From the NCBI GenBank assembly GCA_026419635.1, contig JANZZB010000007.1, positions 1 through 9,864 on the forward strand: a stretch of 9,864 nucleotides of DNA, read 5' to 3'. Under the pieces are notes generated by a model. It saw nothing but the letters and a program-made list of their open reading frames with translations, searched no databases and was not told the origin of the DNA. Positions 1 through 5,849 of the stretch are shown here, piece by piece. Numbering within the stretch: the stretch's first letter is position 1; each line of letters opens with the position of its first letter. The DNA comes from Clostridiales bacterium (GTDB taxonomy: Bacteria > Bacillota > Clostridia > Oscillospirales > Butyricicoccaceae). The position numbers were made by a program, and so were the translations under genes.

Positions 1-1
1 A

Positions 2-565
2 TACGTTCTTGAACTGTCGGACCAAGGAGTCAGCAAAGTGTCTTCAAATACACTTGCTGATAAAATGGGTTTGACAGCATCACAGATCCGCCAAGATTTA
101 AACTGTTTCGGAGGCTTCGGGCAACAAGGATACGGATACAATGTACAAAATCTGAAGCAGGAGCTTGCCGCCATTCTAGGCTTGGATAAAGGCCGAAAAG
201 CGATTATTATTGGTGTAGGTAATATGGGCCGCGCATTGATTAATAACTTTAATTTTCTAAGATGCGGCGTCATTTTACTTGCCGGTTTTGACACTGATTC
301 GGGCTTAATCGGTTCTCTCTTAAACGGTGTTTTGGTAAAAAATATTGATGAGCTTGAAAACTTCCAAAAGCAGTTTAAACCAGAAATTGCAATTTTGACT
401 ATGCCGAAGACTGCTGTGCAAAAAGTCAGCGAACAGCTTTGCAAAAACGGAATTAAAGGTTTATGGAATTTTACTACGGTTGATCTGCATCTTGAGGGTA
501 TCAATGTTCCCGTTGAAAATGTACGGTTTGCCGAGAGTTTAATGACACTGTCTTATAGACTATAA
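2..565 (+). CDS. rex: Redox-sensing transcriptional repressor Rex, 5' truncated by window edge
   Basis: Rex is a cytoplasmic dimeric repressor that reads the NADH/NAD+ ratio and controls fermentation and respiration genes. The reading frame is already open at base 2, so the gene starts outside the window. About 187 residues are present against a usual 205-215, so roughly the first 25 are missing. Seen here: the end of the N-terminal winged helix (LADKMGLTASQIRQDL) followed by the family hallmark FGGFGQQGYGYNV, then a Rossmann domain with the dinucleotide-binding motif GVGNMG. The C-terminal end (VRFAESLMTLSYRL) is the usual domain-swap helix region. An internal GTG at 38 is not the start, because conserved winged-helix sequence continues upstream of it. 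A strong terminator follows 18 bases after the stop, so rex ends its transcription unit. No Rex operator with both half-sites was found in the window. The family assignment is secure. Confidence 0.96.
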   Translation, partial: YVLELSDQGVSKVSSNTLADKMGLTASQIRQDLNCFGGFGQQGYGYNVQNLKQELAAILGLDKGRKAIIIGVGNMGRALINNFNFLRCGVILLAGFDTDSGLIGSLLNGVLVKNIDELENFQKQFKPEIAILTMPKTAVQKVSEQLCKNGIKGLWNFTTVDLHLEGINVPVENVRFAESLMTLSYRL

Positions 566-583
566 ATTAGATTAAAATGAGAC

Positions 584-614
584 AAAACAGGAGCGATTTT
601 CGCTCCTGTTTTTT
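584..614 (+). terminator. Intrinsic terminator of rex
   Basis: A perfect 12-bp stem (584-595 with 601-612, core CAGGAGCG/CGCTCCTG) encloses a 5-base loop (ATTTT). Its 3' arm runs into six consecutive T residues (609-614), then G and five more T. It lies just after the rex stop codon in the sense orientation. Confidence 0.94.
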
Positions 615-623
615 GTTTTTGTC

Positions 624-637
624 AACGGTTTACCGTT
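624..637. other. Short palindrome upstream of yitT-like gene
   Basis: AACGGT and ACCGTT form a 14-base inverted repeat with a 2-base centre, just beyond the rex terminator. The centre is too small for a stable RNA hairpin. It could be a protein-binding dyad or chance. No function is claimed. Confidence 0.3.
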
Positions 638-726
638 TTAGACCCTTTTTGTAATATCTTTCCTTGTACAGCGGCATAATAAAGAATGAAAGGCGATTAC
701 AAAATTGATTCAAAGAAGGCGCATTG

Positions 727-1578
727 ATGAAAGTACGCTCGATTTTGTGGAAATATTTAATTATTACGATTGGATCTGTATTATATGCACTTTCTTTTAA
801 TCTGTTTTTAACGCCTATGCATATCGCACCGGGGGGCATTTCGGGTATTGCAATTGTTATCAATTATCTAACGTTGTTCCCGGTAGGAATAATGATTTTG
901 ATCTTAAACATACCGCTTTTTATTTTGAGTTATGTCAAATTTGGGGGAGCATTTCTTTTTTCTAGTTTTTTTGCAACGGCCCTTGGATCAGTGATTATAG
1001 ATCTGACTTCAAAAATCCCGCCTTTTACAAATGATCCGATATTAGCTTCCATATACGGCGGGATACTGATGGGGGCAGGACTTGGGCTTGTATTTGATTA
1101 CGGTGCGACAACCGGCGGAAGCGACATATTGAGCAGACTCATTAAACTTCGTTTTCCTCACATCAGCATGGGGAGGATGATGCTTTGTGTTGATTTTGTC
1201 GTTATAACCATTTCTGCACTGGTCTTCCGTAATATGAACAGCGCTCTTTATGCCGTGATTACCTTATATATCAGTTCAAAAGTGATCGACGTTATTATAT
1301 ACGGTACAGACTATGAAAAACTTGCGTACATTATTTCAGATAAAAGTGATGAGATTACAAATAAAATCCAAGAGGAATTGGGGCGTGGAGTGACGCTTTT
1401 GTACGGTGAAGGTGGATATACAAACCGTCAAAAAAAAGTCATTATGTGCGCTTTAAAAAGGCAACAATCGGCGAAAGCAGCGGAAATCGCTTCTAGTATT
1501 GATTCGTATGCGTTTGTTATTGTCGTTGATGCCCATGAAATATTGGGAGACGGTTTTGAGCGAAAAAGAAGCTGGTAA
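727..1578 (+). CDS. YitT family membrane protein (DUF161 membrane region plus C-terminal DUF2179)
   Basis: Predicted integral membrane protein of 283 residues, the usual length of the YitT family, whose biochemical role is not settled. The N-terminal two thirds hold about five or six hydrophobic segments (roughly residues 8-30, 34-54, 56-80, 85-105, 115-130, 150-175) with the family's glycine-rich signatures APGGISG and YGATTGGSDILSRL. From about residue 198 a soluble domain follows (YEKLAYIISDKSDEI, then GRGVTLLYGEGGY), matching DUF2179, which is expected to face the cytoplasm. The ATG at 727 is chosen because GAAGG at 715-719 lies seven bases upstream; an overlapping TTG at 724 is the alternative. 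The gene is convergent with purA. I found no U-tract terminator on its own strand, so how its transcript ends is unclear. No clear sigma-A promoter was found between the rex terminator and the start. The family call is firm; no specific substrate can be given. Confidence 0.9.
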   Translation: MKVRSILWKYLIITIGSVLYALSFNLFLTPMHIAPGGISGIAIVINYLTLFPVGIMILILNIPLFILSYVKFGGAFLFSSFFATALGSVIIDLTSKIPPFTNDPILASIYGGILMGAGLGLVFDYGATTGGSDILSRLIKLRFPHISMGRMMLCVDFVVITISALVFRNMNSALYAVITLYISSKVIDVIIYGTDYEKLAYIISDKSDEITNKIQEELGRGVTLLYGEGGYTNRQKKVIMCALKRQQSAKAAEIASSIDSYAFVIVVDAHEILGDGFERKRSW

Positions 1579-1603
1579 AACAATAATCCGCACTAAGTAA
1601 AAA

Positions 1604-1625
1604 AACGCCCTCCGAAAAGGGCGTT
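1604..1625 (-). terminator. Intrinsic terminator, minus strand (distal purA terminator)
   Basis: Read on the minus strand, AACGCCCT pairs with AGGGCGTT around a 6-base loop, and the 3' arm leads into a run of seven T residues (1599-1605 as A on the plus strand). That fits a strong terminator for transcripts coming from purA. On the plus strand the same stem is followed by CCAAG rather than T, so it would be poor for the convergent YitT-type gene. Confidence 0.8.
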
Positions 1626-1879
1626 CCAAGTTGTCGAAAAAGTATATTTAGGGGACTTACGGGGTTGAAACCCCTTAATAATAGGATTAGTCCGCAGGCG
1701 GACATGCGCCGCCCCGGGGTCCTCAACAAATCATGATTTGTTGGGGTGGGCCTGAGGACACACTGGACAAAACCGAAGGGTTTGTCCGCCCCAAGGGAAG
1801 ATCGAGGGGGAACCCAATTCCCTCTCGAAAGTCTGTCGAGTTTTTCGACAGACTCAAAAGCCCTCCGAAAAGGGCGTTC
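1607..1879. repeat. Structured non-coding insertion-like element bounded by 20-bp direct repeats
   Basis: The 20-base sequence GCCCTCCGAAAAGGGCGTTC occurs exactly at 1607-1626 and again at 1860-1879; the next base differs on both sides. Between them are 233 bases whose ends form imperfect inverted repeats: TTGTCGAAAAAGT at 1631-1643, and CTGTCGAAAAACT on the opposite strand at the right end. Internal hairpins: 1661-1674 (GGGG/CCCC), 1690-1703 (GTCCGC/GCGGAC), 1724-1743 (perfect palindrome), 1765-1787 (GGACAAA/TTTGTCC), 1803-1827 (10-bp stem with one G-U), and 1830-1854 (10-bp perfect stem, GTTTT loop). There is no credible coding sequence, and the stretch is visibly more GC-rich than its neighbours. 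The pattern suits a MITE-like or REP-like element whose insertion duplicated the purA terminator. Recombination between two terminators, or a structured RNA, are alternatives. Repeat status elsewhere in the genome cannot be seen here. Confidence 0.6.
1860..1877 (-). terminator. Proximal purA hairpin, weak terminator with short T tract
   Basis: Read on the minus strand, 17 bases after the purA stop codon, GCCCT and AGGGC pair around the same loop as the distal terminator at 1604-1625. Here the stem is followed by only four T residues and then GAG. It is an exact 20-base copy (1860-1879) of 1607-1626 and looks like a terminator whose T tract was cut off by the intervening element. Confidence 0.5.
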
Positions 1880-1893
1880 TCATGTTTTGCAAA

Positions 1894-3165
1894 TTAACGG
1901 CAGATTACATTGTCACGAGACGGACCAGTGCCGATCATTCGAATCGGGCAGCCTGCCATTTCTTCAATCGCCTCAACGTATTTTCTTAAGGATGCAGGTA
2001 ACTCGGCATATGTTTTGCAGATTGTGATATCACCATCGAACCCTTCGAATTCTTCATAAATAGGTTCGCAATGTTCTAGTTCCGAAAAGTCTGCCGGGAA
2101 CTCGCTTACTATTTTTCCGTTTATCTTATATGCTGTGCAGACTTTTAGAGTTTTTAATCCCGAAAGAGGATCAATCTTATTTAGTATTAATTCAGTAAGA
2201 CCATTCACCCTAACAGAATAACGAGCGATAACAGCGTCAAACCATCCGGTTCTTCTTGCACGGCCGGTTGTTGTTCCAAATTCAAAACCGCGTTCCCGTA
2301 TGTAATCACCTATCTCGTCAAAAAGCTCGGTCGGGAAGGGCCCTTTGCCAACCCTTGTAGTATATGCTTTCACAACACCGAAACACTCGCGAATGGCTGT
2401 TGGCCCGATTCCGGAACCGATGCACGAACCGCCGGTGACAGGGTGTGACGAAGTAACATAGGGATAAGTCCCCATGTCCAGATCCAAAAGCGTACCTTGT
2501 GCGCCTTCGAAGAGAACATTTTTATCTGATTTAACGGCATTATAAACCATAACGGTTGTATCTTTGACAAAGGGACGAAGACGATCGGCAAAGACACAGT
2601 ACTTTTCAAATATTATATCTAAATCAAGGGGACTTTCATGATAAAGCGATGTAATCATCTCGTTTTTACGCGCACCCGCTTGAAAAATGGATGTTTTAAG
2701 CTTGTCAGGATTTATAAAATCATGCATGCGAATGCCGGAACGTTCCGCTTTGTCCATATAACAGGGTCCGATCCCTTTTTTTGTTGTGCCAATGTCGCTA
2801 TTTCCGCGAGATTTTTCCGACAGAGCGTCTAAAGTTAAATGCCAAGGCATAATGACGTGGCATCTTGGATCAATATATAACTGTTCCGTAGAGATTCCTT
2901 TTTGCTGCAGCCCGTCTATCTCAGTAAGAATGGATTCCGGATCCACTACAACGCCAGGCCCGATAATATTAACGCAGTCTTTATAAAGAATGCCGGATGG
3001 AATAACATGCAGTTTATAGGTTTCCTTTCCTACAACGACAGTATGCCCTGCGTTATTGCCGCCCTGAGAACGGACAACCATATCTGCGGATTTTGCAAAG
3101 ATATCAATGTATTTGCCTTTTCCCTCATCGCCCCATTGGGCACCGATCACTATTTTGCCAGGCAT
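1894..3165 (-). CDS. purA: Adenylosuccinate synthetase
   Basis: Cytoplasmic enzyme of AMP biosynthesis. It joins IMP and aspartate using GTP to give adenylosuccinate, which PurB then cleaves to AMP. The 423-residue length is normal. Visible motifs: the N-terminal GTP/IMP loop GAQWGDEGKGK with Asp13, NNAGHT with His41 (the two catalytic residues of the family), the IMP-binding stretch KKGIGPCYMDKAERSG, FEGAQGTLLDLDMGTYPYVT, the arginine-rich TTTGRARRTGWFD, and the C-terminal guanine-recognition region containing GTGPSRDN. Start: AAAGGAG (3174-3180) sits eight bases before the ATG, and no conserved sequence is lost. A strong minus-strand promoter is present at 3213-3241. It stands alone, away from other purine genes, and diverges from the cysteine desulfurase gene. 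Downstream lies a weak hairpin, then the repeat-bounded element, then a strong terminator. Nothing suggests loss of function. Confidence 0.97.
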   Translation of the reverse strand: MPGKIVIGAQWGDEGKGKYIDIFAKSADMVVRSQGGNNAGHTVVVGKETYKLHVIPSGILYKDCVNIIGPGVVVDPESILTEIDGLQQKGISTEQLYIDPRCHVIMPWHLTLDALSEKSRGNSDIGTTKKGIGPCYMDKAERSGIRMHDFINPDKLKTSIFQAGARKNEMITSLYHESPLDLDIIFEKYCVFADRLRPFVKDTTVMVYNAVKSDKNVLFEGAQGTLLDLDMGTYPYVTSSHPVTGGSCIGSGIGPTAIRECFGVVKAYTTRVGKGPFPTELFDEIGDYIRERGFEFGTTTGRARRTGWFDAVIARYSVRVNGLTELILNKIDPLSGLKTLKVCTAYKINGKIVSEFPADFSELEHCEPIYEEFEGFDGDITICKTYAELPASLRKYVEAIEEMAGCPIRMIGTGPSRDNVICR

Positions 3166-3212
3166 GGCAAGGACTCCTTTCAGCCAAAGAGAAGTAAAAA
3201 AACAACTTAATT

Positions 3213-3241
3213 ATTATAACATCAGGTATCCTATGATACAA
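3213..3241 (-). promoter_or_regulatory. Sigma-A-type promoter of purA
   Basis: Read on the minus strand: -35 TTGTAT (3236-3241), a 17-base spacer, and a perfect -10 TATAAT (3213-3218) preceded by an extended -10 TG one base away. Transcription should begin about 40 bases before the purA ATG. The dyad GTATC-CTAT-GATAC (3226-3239) lies within the spacer and reaches the -35. Confidence 0.8.
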
Positions 3242-3249
3242 TAAAAATA

Positions 3250-3278
3250 TTGTGATACGCAATATTGCTATGTATAAT
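3250..3278 (+). promoter_or_regulatory. Sigma-A-type promoter of the desulfurase-thiI unit
   Basis: -35 TTGTGA (3250-3255), a 17-base spacer, and -10 TATAAT (3273-3278), about 44 bases before the ATG at 3322. The inverted repeat AATATTG-N7-CAATATT (3246-3266) covers the -35 box and much of the spacer, an operator-like placement. The -35 boxes of this promoter and the divergent purA promoter are eight bases apart. Confidence 0.75.
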
Positions 3279-3321
3279 ATCAGTAGATATTCTGCTTAGC
3301 ATTTCTCTTTCGGAGGCCTAT

Positions 3322-4449
3322 ATGGAACACTATTTAGACAATGCTGCAACAACCCGTGTAATTGAGCCGGCCGTACAAAAAGCGGTGGAAATGATGACAA
3401 CAAAATATGCAAATCCATCGGCTCAGCATTCAAAAGGTGCCGAAGCCGCAGCCGAACTGAAATTGGCAAAAAAAAGAGTGCTTACGGCGCTTGGGGATGA
3501 AAATGGGCAGCTTACATTTACGTCCGGCGGAACGGAATCGATCAATACGGCGATTTTGGGAGTTTGCCGTAAATACGGAAGGCAAAATAAAAAAGTGGTT
3601 TCAACAACAATTGAACATGCGGCAACCCTTGAAACGCTGAAACATTTATCTGACGATGGGTTTACTGTAGTTCTGGTTGAACCGGATAAATCCGGCAATA
3701 TCTGCTCTGAAAAAGTTGTTGAGGAATCCAGGGATGCTTGCCTTGTATCCATAATGGCTGTTAATAATGAAACAGGAGCAATCTTACCGATAAAAGACGT
3801 AAAAAAAGGATTAAAGGCAGCAAAAAGCCCTGCACTTTTACACGTGGACGGTGTACAGGCCTTCTTAAAGACGGATGAACCTCTTTCAAGGTTTGGTGCA
3901 GATCTGTTATCTGTCAGCGGACATAAAATAGGCTCTTTAAAAGGGGCTGGTGCCCTTTATTACACAAAAGGGTTAAAAATTCCGCCTCTGCTTTACGGGG
4001 GCGGGCAGGAGGACGGGGTACGTTCAGGAACGGAAGCGCTTCCGGCAATTGCTGCAATGGGCGAAGTTTGCGCTTTTCGAATTCCGAAAATAGAGGAAGA
4101 ACTTTTGCATCTTAAACGTTTAAACAGTTACTTAAGACAACAACTTCTTTCTTCAGGTCTGCCGATTGCAATCAACAGCCCGGAGGATGCATCCCCGCAC
4201 ATCCTGAATATCTCGATGCCGGGCGCGAAAAGCGAAGTATTGATGCGTGTTTTACAGCAAAACGACGTTTTTGTGTCAAGTGGTTCCGCATGCAGCAGAG
4301 GACATAGAAGTCATGTTCTGCGTGCAATGAATTTAGATCCCAAACGGATTGATTCTGCAATCCGAATCAGTTTTTGCCCGGAAAATACGACGCTGGATAT
4401 TGACGCTCTATGCGAAGGGCTCCAAGAAGGAGCAAAATTGTTCTTTTAA
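3322..4449 (+). CDS. Cysteine desulfurase, NifS/IscS family (likely dedicated ThiI partner)
   Basis: PLP enzyme that removes sulfur from cysteine, giving alanine and an enzyme-bound persulfide for transfer. The protein is 375 residues, normal for the family. Visible: N-terminal YLDNAATT, TSGGTESIN, EHAA with His99, NNETG, the HVDGVQ cofactor region, the Schiff-base lysine Lys202 in SGHKIG, and the mobile catalytic loop SSGSACS with Cys324. Start: GGAGG (3312-3316) lies five bases before the ATG at 3322. The frame stays open upstream to an ATG at 3265, but that lies within the promoter spacer, just upstream of the -10, and adds non-family residues. thiI follows after a 43-base gap on the same strand, with no terminator between. 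That arrangement resembles Bacillus nifZ-thiI, where the desulfurase serves tRNA 4-thiouridine synthesis. I infer that role here. A general Fe-S role (IscS) is less likely because no IscU-type or IscR-type gene is adjacent. Confidence 0.93.
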   Translation: MEHYLDNAATTRVIEPAVQKAVEMMTTKYANPSAQHSKGAEAAAELKLAKKRVLTALGDENGQLTFTSGGTESINTAILGVCRKYGRQNKKVVSTTIEHAATLETLKHLSDDGFTVVLVEPDKSGNICSEKVVEESRDACLVSIMAVNNETGAILPIKDVKKGLKAAKSPALLHVDGVQAFLKTDEPLSRFGADLLSVSGHKIGSLKGAGALYYTKGLKIPPLLYGGGQEDGVRSGTEALPAIAAMGEVCAFRIPKIEEELLHLKRLNSYLRQQLLSSGLPIAINSPEDASPHILNISMPGAKSEVLMRVLQQNDVFVSSGSACSRGHRSHVLRAMNLDPKRIDSAIRISFCPENTTLDIDALCEGLQEGAKLFF

Positions 4450-4492
4450 TTTGTGTATGTTATGACTATATAAAAAGGTGAGGAAATATATT

Positions 4493-5674
4493 TTGAAAGA
4501 GATGCTGCTCTTAAAATGCGGAGAACTTGTGCTTAAAGGCTTAAACCGTTCACGCTTTGAAGAAAAGTTAATCAGTAATCTAAGGCGCCGCTTAAAAGCG
4601 GTTGGGGAATTTAAGATCTATTCAATTCAGTCAACAATTTATGTAGAGCCGATGAATGAAGAAGCCGACATGGAAAGGGCGCTTGAAATATCTCTAAAAG
4701 TATTTGGAATTGTGGCGGTTTGCCGCGCGGCAGTCTGCGAAAAGGATTACAATACGATTTCCAAGACGGCAAAAGAGTATTTGAAGGATACGCTAATAAA
4801 TGCATATACTTTTAAAGTGGACGCGAGACGTTCTGATAAACGTTTTCCAATGAAATCCCCCGAAATCTGCAGGGAAATTGGCGGCGATCTTTTGGAAGAA
4901 TATCCGCATCTGAAAGTGAATGTTCAAAACCCTGAAATTATTGTTATGGTCGAAATACGGGATGAATTCGCTTTTGTGCATGCAAACAAGATTCCGGGAG
5001 CAGGAGGAATGCCGGTCGGAATCAACGGCCATGCGGCGCTTTTGCTGTCGGGCGGAATTGACAGCCCGGTGGCGGGGTATATGATCGCAAAGCGTGGCGT
5101 CGAGCTTTCTTGTATCCATTTTGAGAGTTTTCCATATACATCCGAACGAGCAATGGAAAAGGTTCTATCTCTCGCCAAAATTATGACAGCATATACCGGA
5201 CGGCTAAACGTGTTCATTGTGCCGTTTACCCAAATACAGGAAGAGATACGTAAAAACTGTCCAGAGGATCTATTTACTTTGGTAATGCGCCGATTTATGA
5301 TGCGCATTGCGGAGTCGCTTGCTGTTAGAGAAGGCTGCAAATGTATTGTTACCGGCGAGAGTCTGGGGCAGGTCGCCAGTCAGACAATAGAGGCGATGGA
5401 TGTTACAGGATCTGTGTGTTCAATTCCGGTATTTCGGCCGGTCATCGGAATGGATAAAGAAGAAATCGTTGTTATAGCGAGAAAAATAGGGACATTTGAA
5501 ACATCCATTCTTCCGTATGAGGATTGCTGTACAGTCTTTTCGCCTAAGCATCCGTTGACGAGACCAAAACGGTATCAGGCAGAGGAAGCCGAGCGGGGAC
5601 TTTTAATTCAGGAACTGATTGAAACTGCGATCAACAAAACGAAGCAAGTGATGATAGAAGGTAAAGAAGATTAA
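4493..5674 (+). CDS. thiI: tRNA 4-thiouridine synthase ThiI, short form without rhodanese domain
   Basis: ThiI adenylates U8 of tRNA with ATP and replaces its oxygen with sulfur taken from a desulfurase persulfide; some family members also serve thiazole synthesis for thiamine. The protein is 393 residues: an N-terminal ferredoxin-like segment (EMLLLKCGELVLKGLNRSRF), a THUMP domain (about residues 60-165), and a PP-loop ATPase domain with SGGIDSP at residues 186-192. The conserved Cys345 lies in YEDCC, followed by FSPKHP. The protein ends about 45 residues after this, so the C-terminal rhodanese domain of the E. coli enzyme is absent, as usual in Gram-positive bacteria. Start: GGTGAGG (4477-4483) lies nine bases before the TTG at 4493, and the protein then begins as the family does. 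A GTG at 4478 overlaps this ribosome binding site and is less likely. It is paired with the upstream desulfurase. Confidence 0.94.
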   Translation: MKEMLLLKCGELVLKGLNRSRFEEKLISNLRRRLKAVGEFKIYSIQSTIYVEPMNEEADMERALEISLKVFGIVAVCRAAVCEKDYNTISKTAKEYLKDTLINAYTFKVDARRSDKRFPMKSPEICREIGGDLLEEYPHLKVNVQNPEIIVMVEIRDEFAFVHANKIPGAGGMPVGINGHAALLLSGGIDSPVAGYMIAKRGVELSCIHFESFPYTSERAMEKVLSLAKIMTAYTGRLNVFIVPFTQIQEEIRKNCPEDLFTLVMRRFMMRIAESLAVREGCKCIVTGESLGQVASQTIEAMDVTGSVCSIPVFRPVIGMDKEEIVVIARKIGTFETSILPYEDCCTVFSPKHPLTRPKRYQAEEAERGLLIQELIETAINKTKQVMIEGKED

Positions 5675-5681
5675 AATACAT

Positions 5682-5737
5682 ATCAGCTTATTGTTTTTAA
5701 TTATGAGCTGATGGAAATGCAGAAGCATTTGCCTTTT
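5682..5737 (+). terminator. Possible terminator region after thiI (two consecutive hairpins)
   Basis: First hairpin: ATCAGCTTAT (5682-5691) pairs with ATGAGCTGAT (5703-5712), with one G-U pair and an 11-base T-rich loop. Second hairpin: GGAAATGC (5713-5720) pairs with GCATTTGCC (5725-5733) around an AGAA loop with one bulged G, followed by TTTT (5734-5737). The T run is short, so termination may be partial. Confidence 0.4.
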
Positions 5738-5748
5738 GTATGAAGAAA

Positions 5749-5803
5749 CTGAAGCGAAGTGACCTTATTCGTTAACCATCGTTTTAGGAGTAGTGAGCTT
5801 CAG
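5749..5803 (+). other. Long-range inverted repeat in the cinA leader
   Basis: CTGAAGC (5749-5755) and GCTTCAG (5797-5803) are exact complements separated by 41 bases, ending 46 bases before the cinA start. No T tract follows. No recognised riboswitch or T-box sequence was found, nor a clear sigma-A promoter for cinA in 5675-5849. The repeat may be a weak leader structure or chance. Confidence 0.3.
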
Positions 5804-5849
5804 CTTGTTAATTTTATAGCCGGCAATTTACGGCGGAATGGAGCTTTAT

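Noticed and set aside
1604..1626. Terminator for the yitT-type gene on the plus strand
   Set aside because: The stem is followed by CCAAGTTG with no T run; the T tract exists only on the minus strand.
1517..1729. Open frame of 70 codons on the minus strand between purA and the yitT-type gene
   Set aside because: It crosses the strong minus-strand terminator and overlaps the yitT-type 3' end. It has no recognisable protein features.
1627..1859. CRISPR array or a known riboswitch in the hairpin-rich gap
   Set aside because: There are only two direct-repeat copies, no regular spacers, and no recognised aptamer core. The position after purA rather than before a gene also argues against a riboswitch.
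1746..2027. Open frame of 93 codons on the plus strand reaching from the intergenic element into purA
   Set aside because: It is antisense to the purA 3' end and its 5' half translates the hairpin repeats (for example LSSFSTDS from the stem at 1830-1854). It has no family resemblance and no good ribosome binding site.
2902..3210. Open frame of 102 codons antisense to the purA start
   Set aside because: It is a shadow of a highly conserved gene and runs into the purA promoter region; composition and content do not look like a protein.
3246..3266. Possible Rex operator upstream of the desulfurase gene
   Set aside because: Only one half (TTGTGA) fits. The other side reads CAATATT rather than TCACAA, so it does not meet the Rex palindrome.
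4924..5340. Open frame of 138 codons antisense to thiI (and another of 140 codons antisense to cinA at 6158-6580)
   Set aside because: Both lie fully within conserved genes, with no start context and no known family. Long shadow frames are common opposite real genes.
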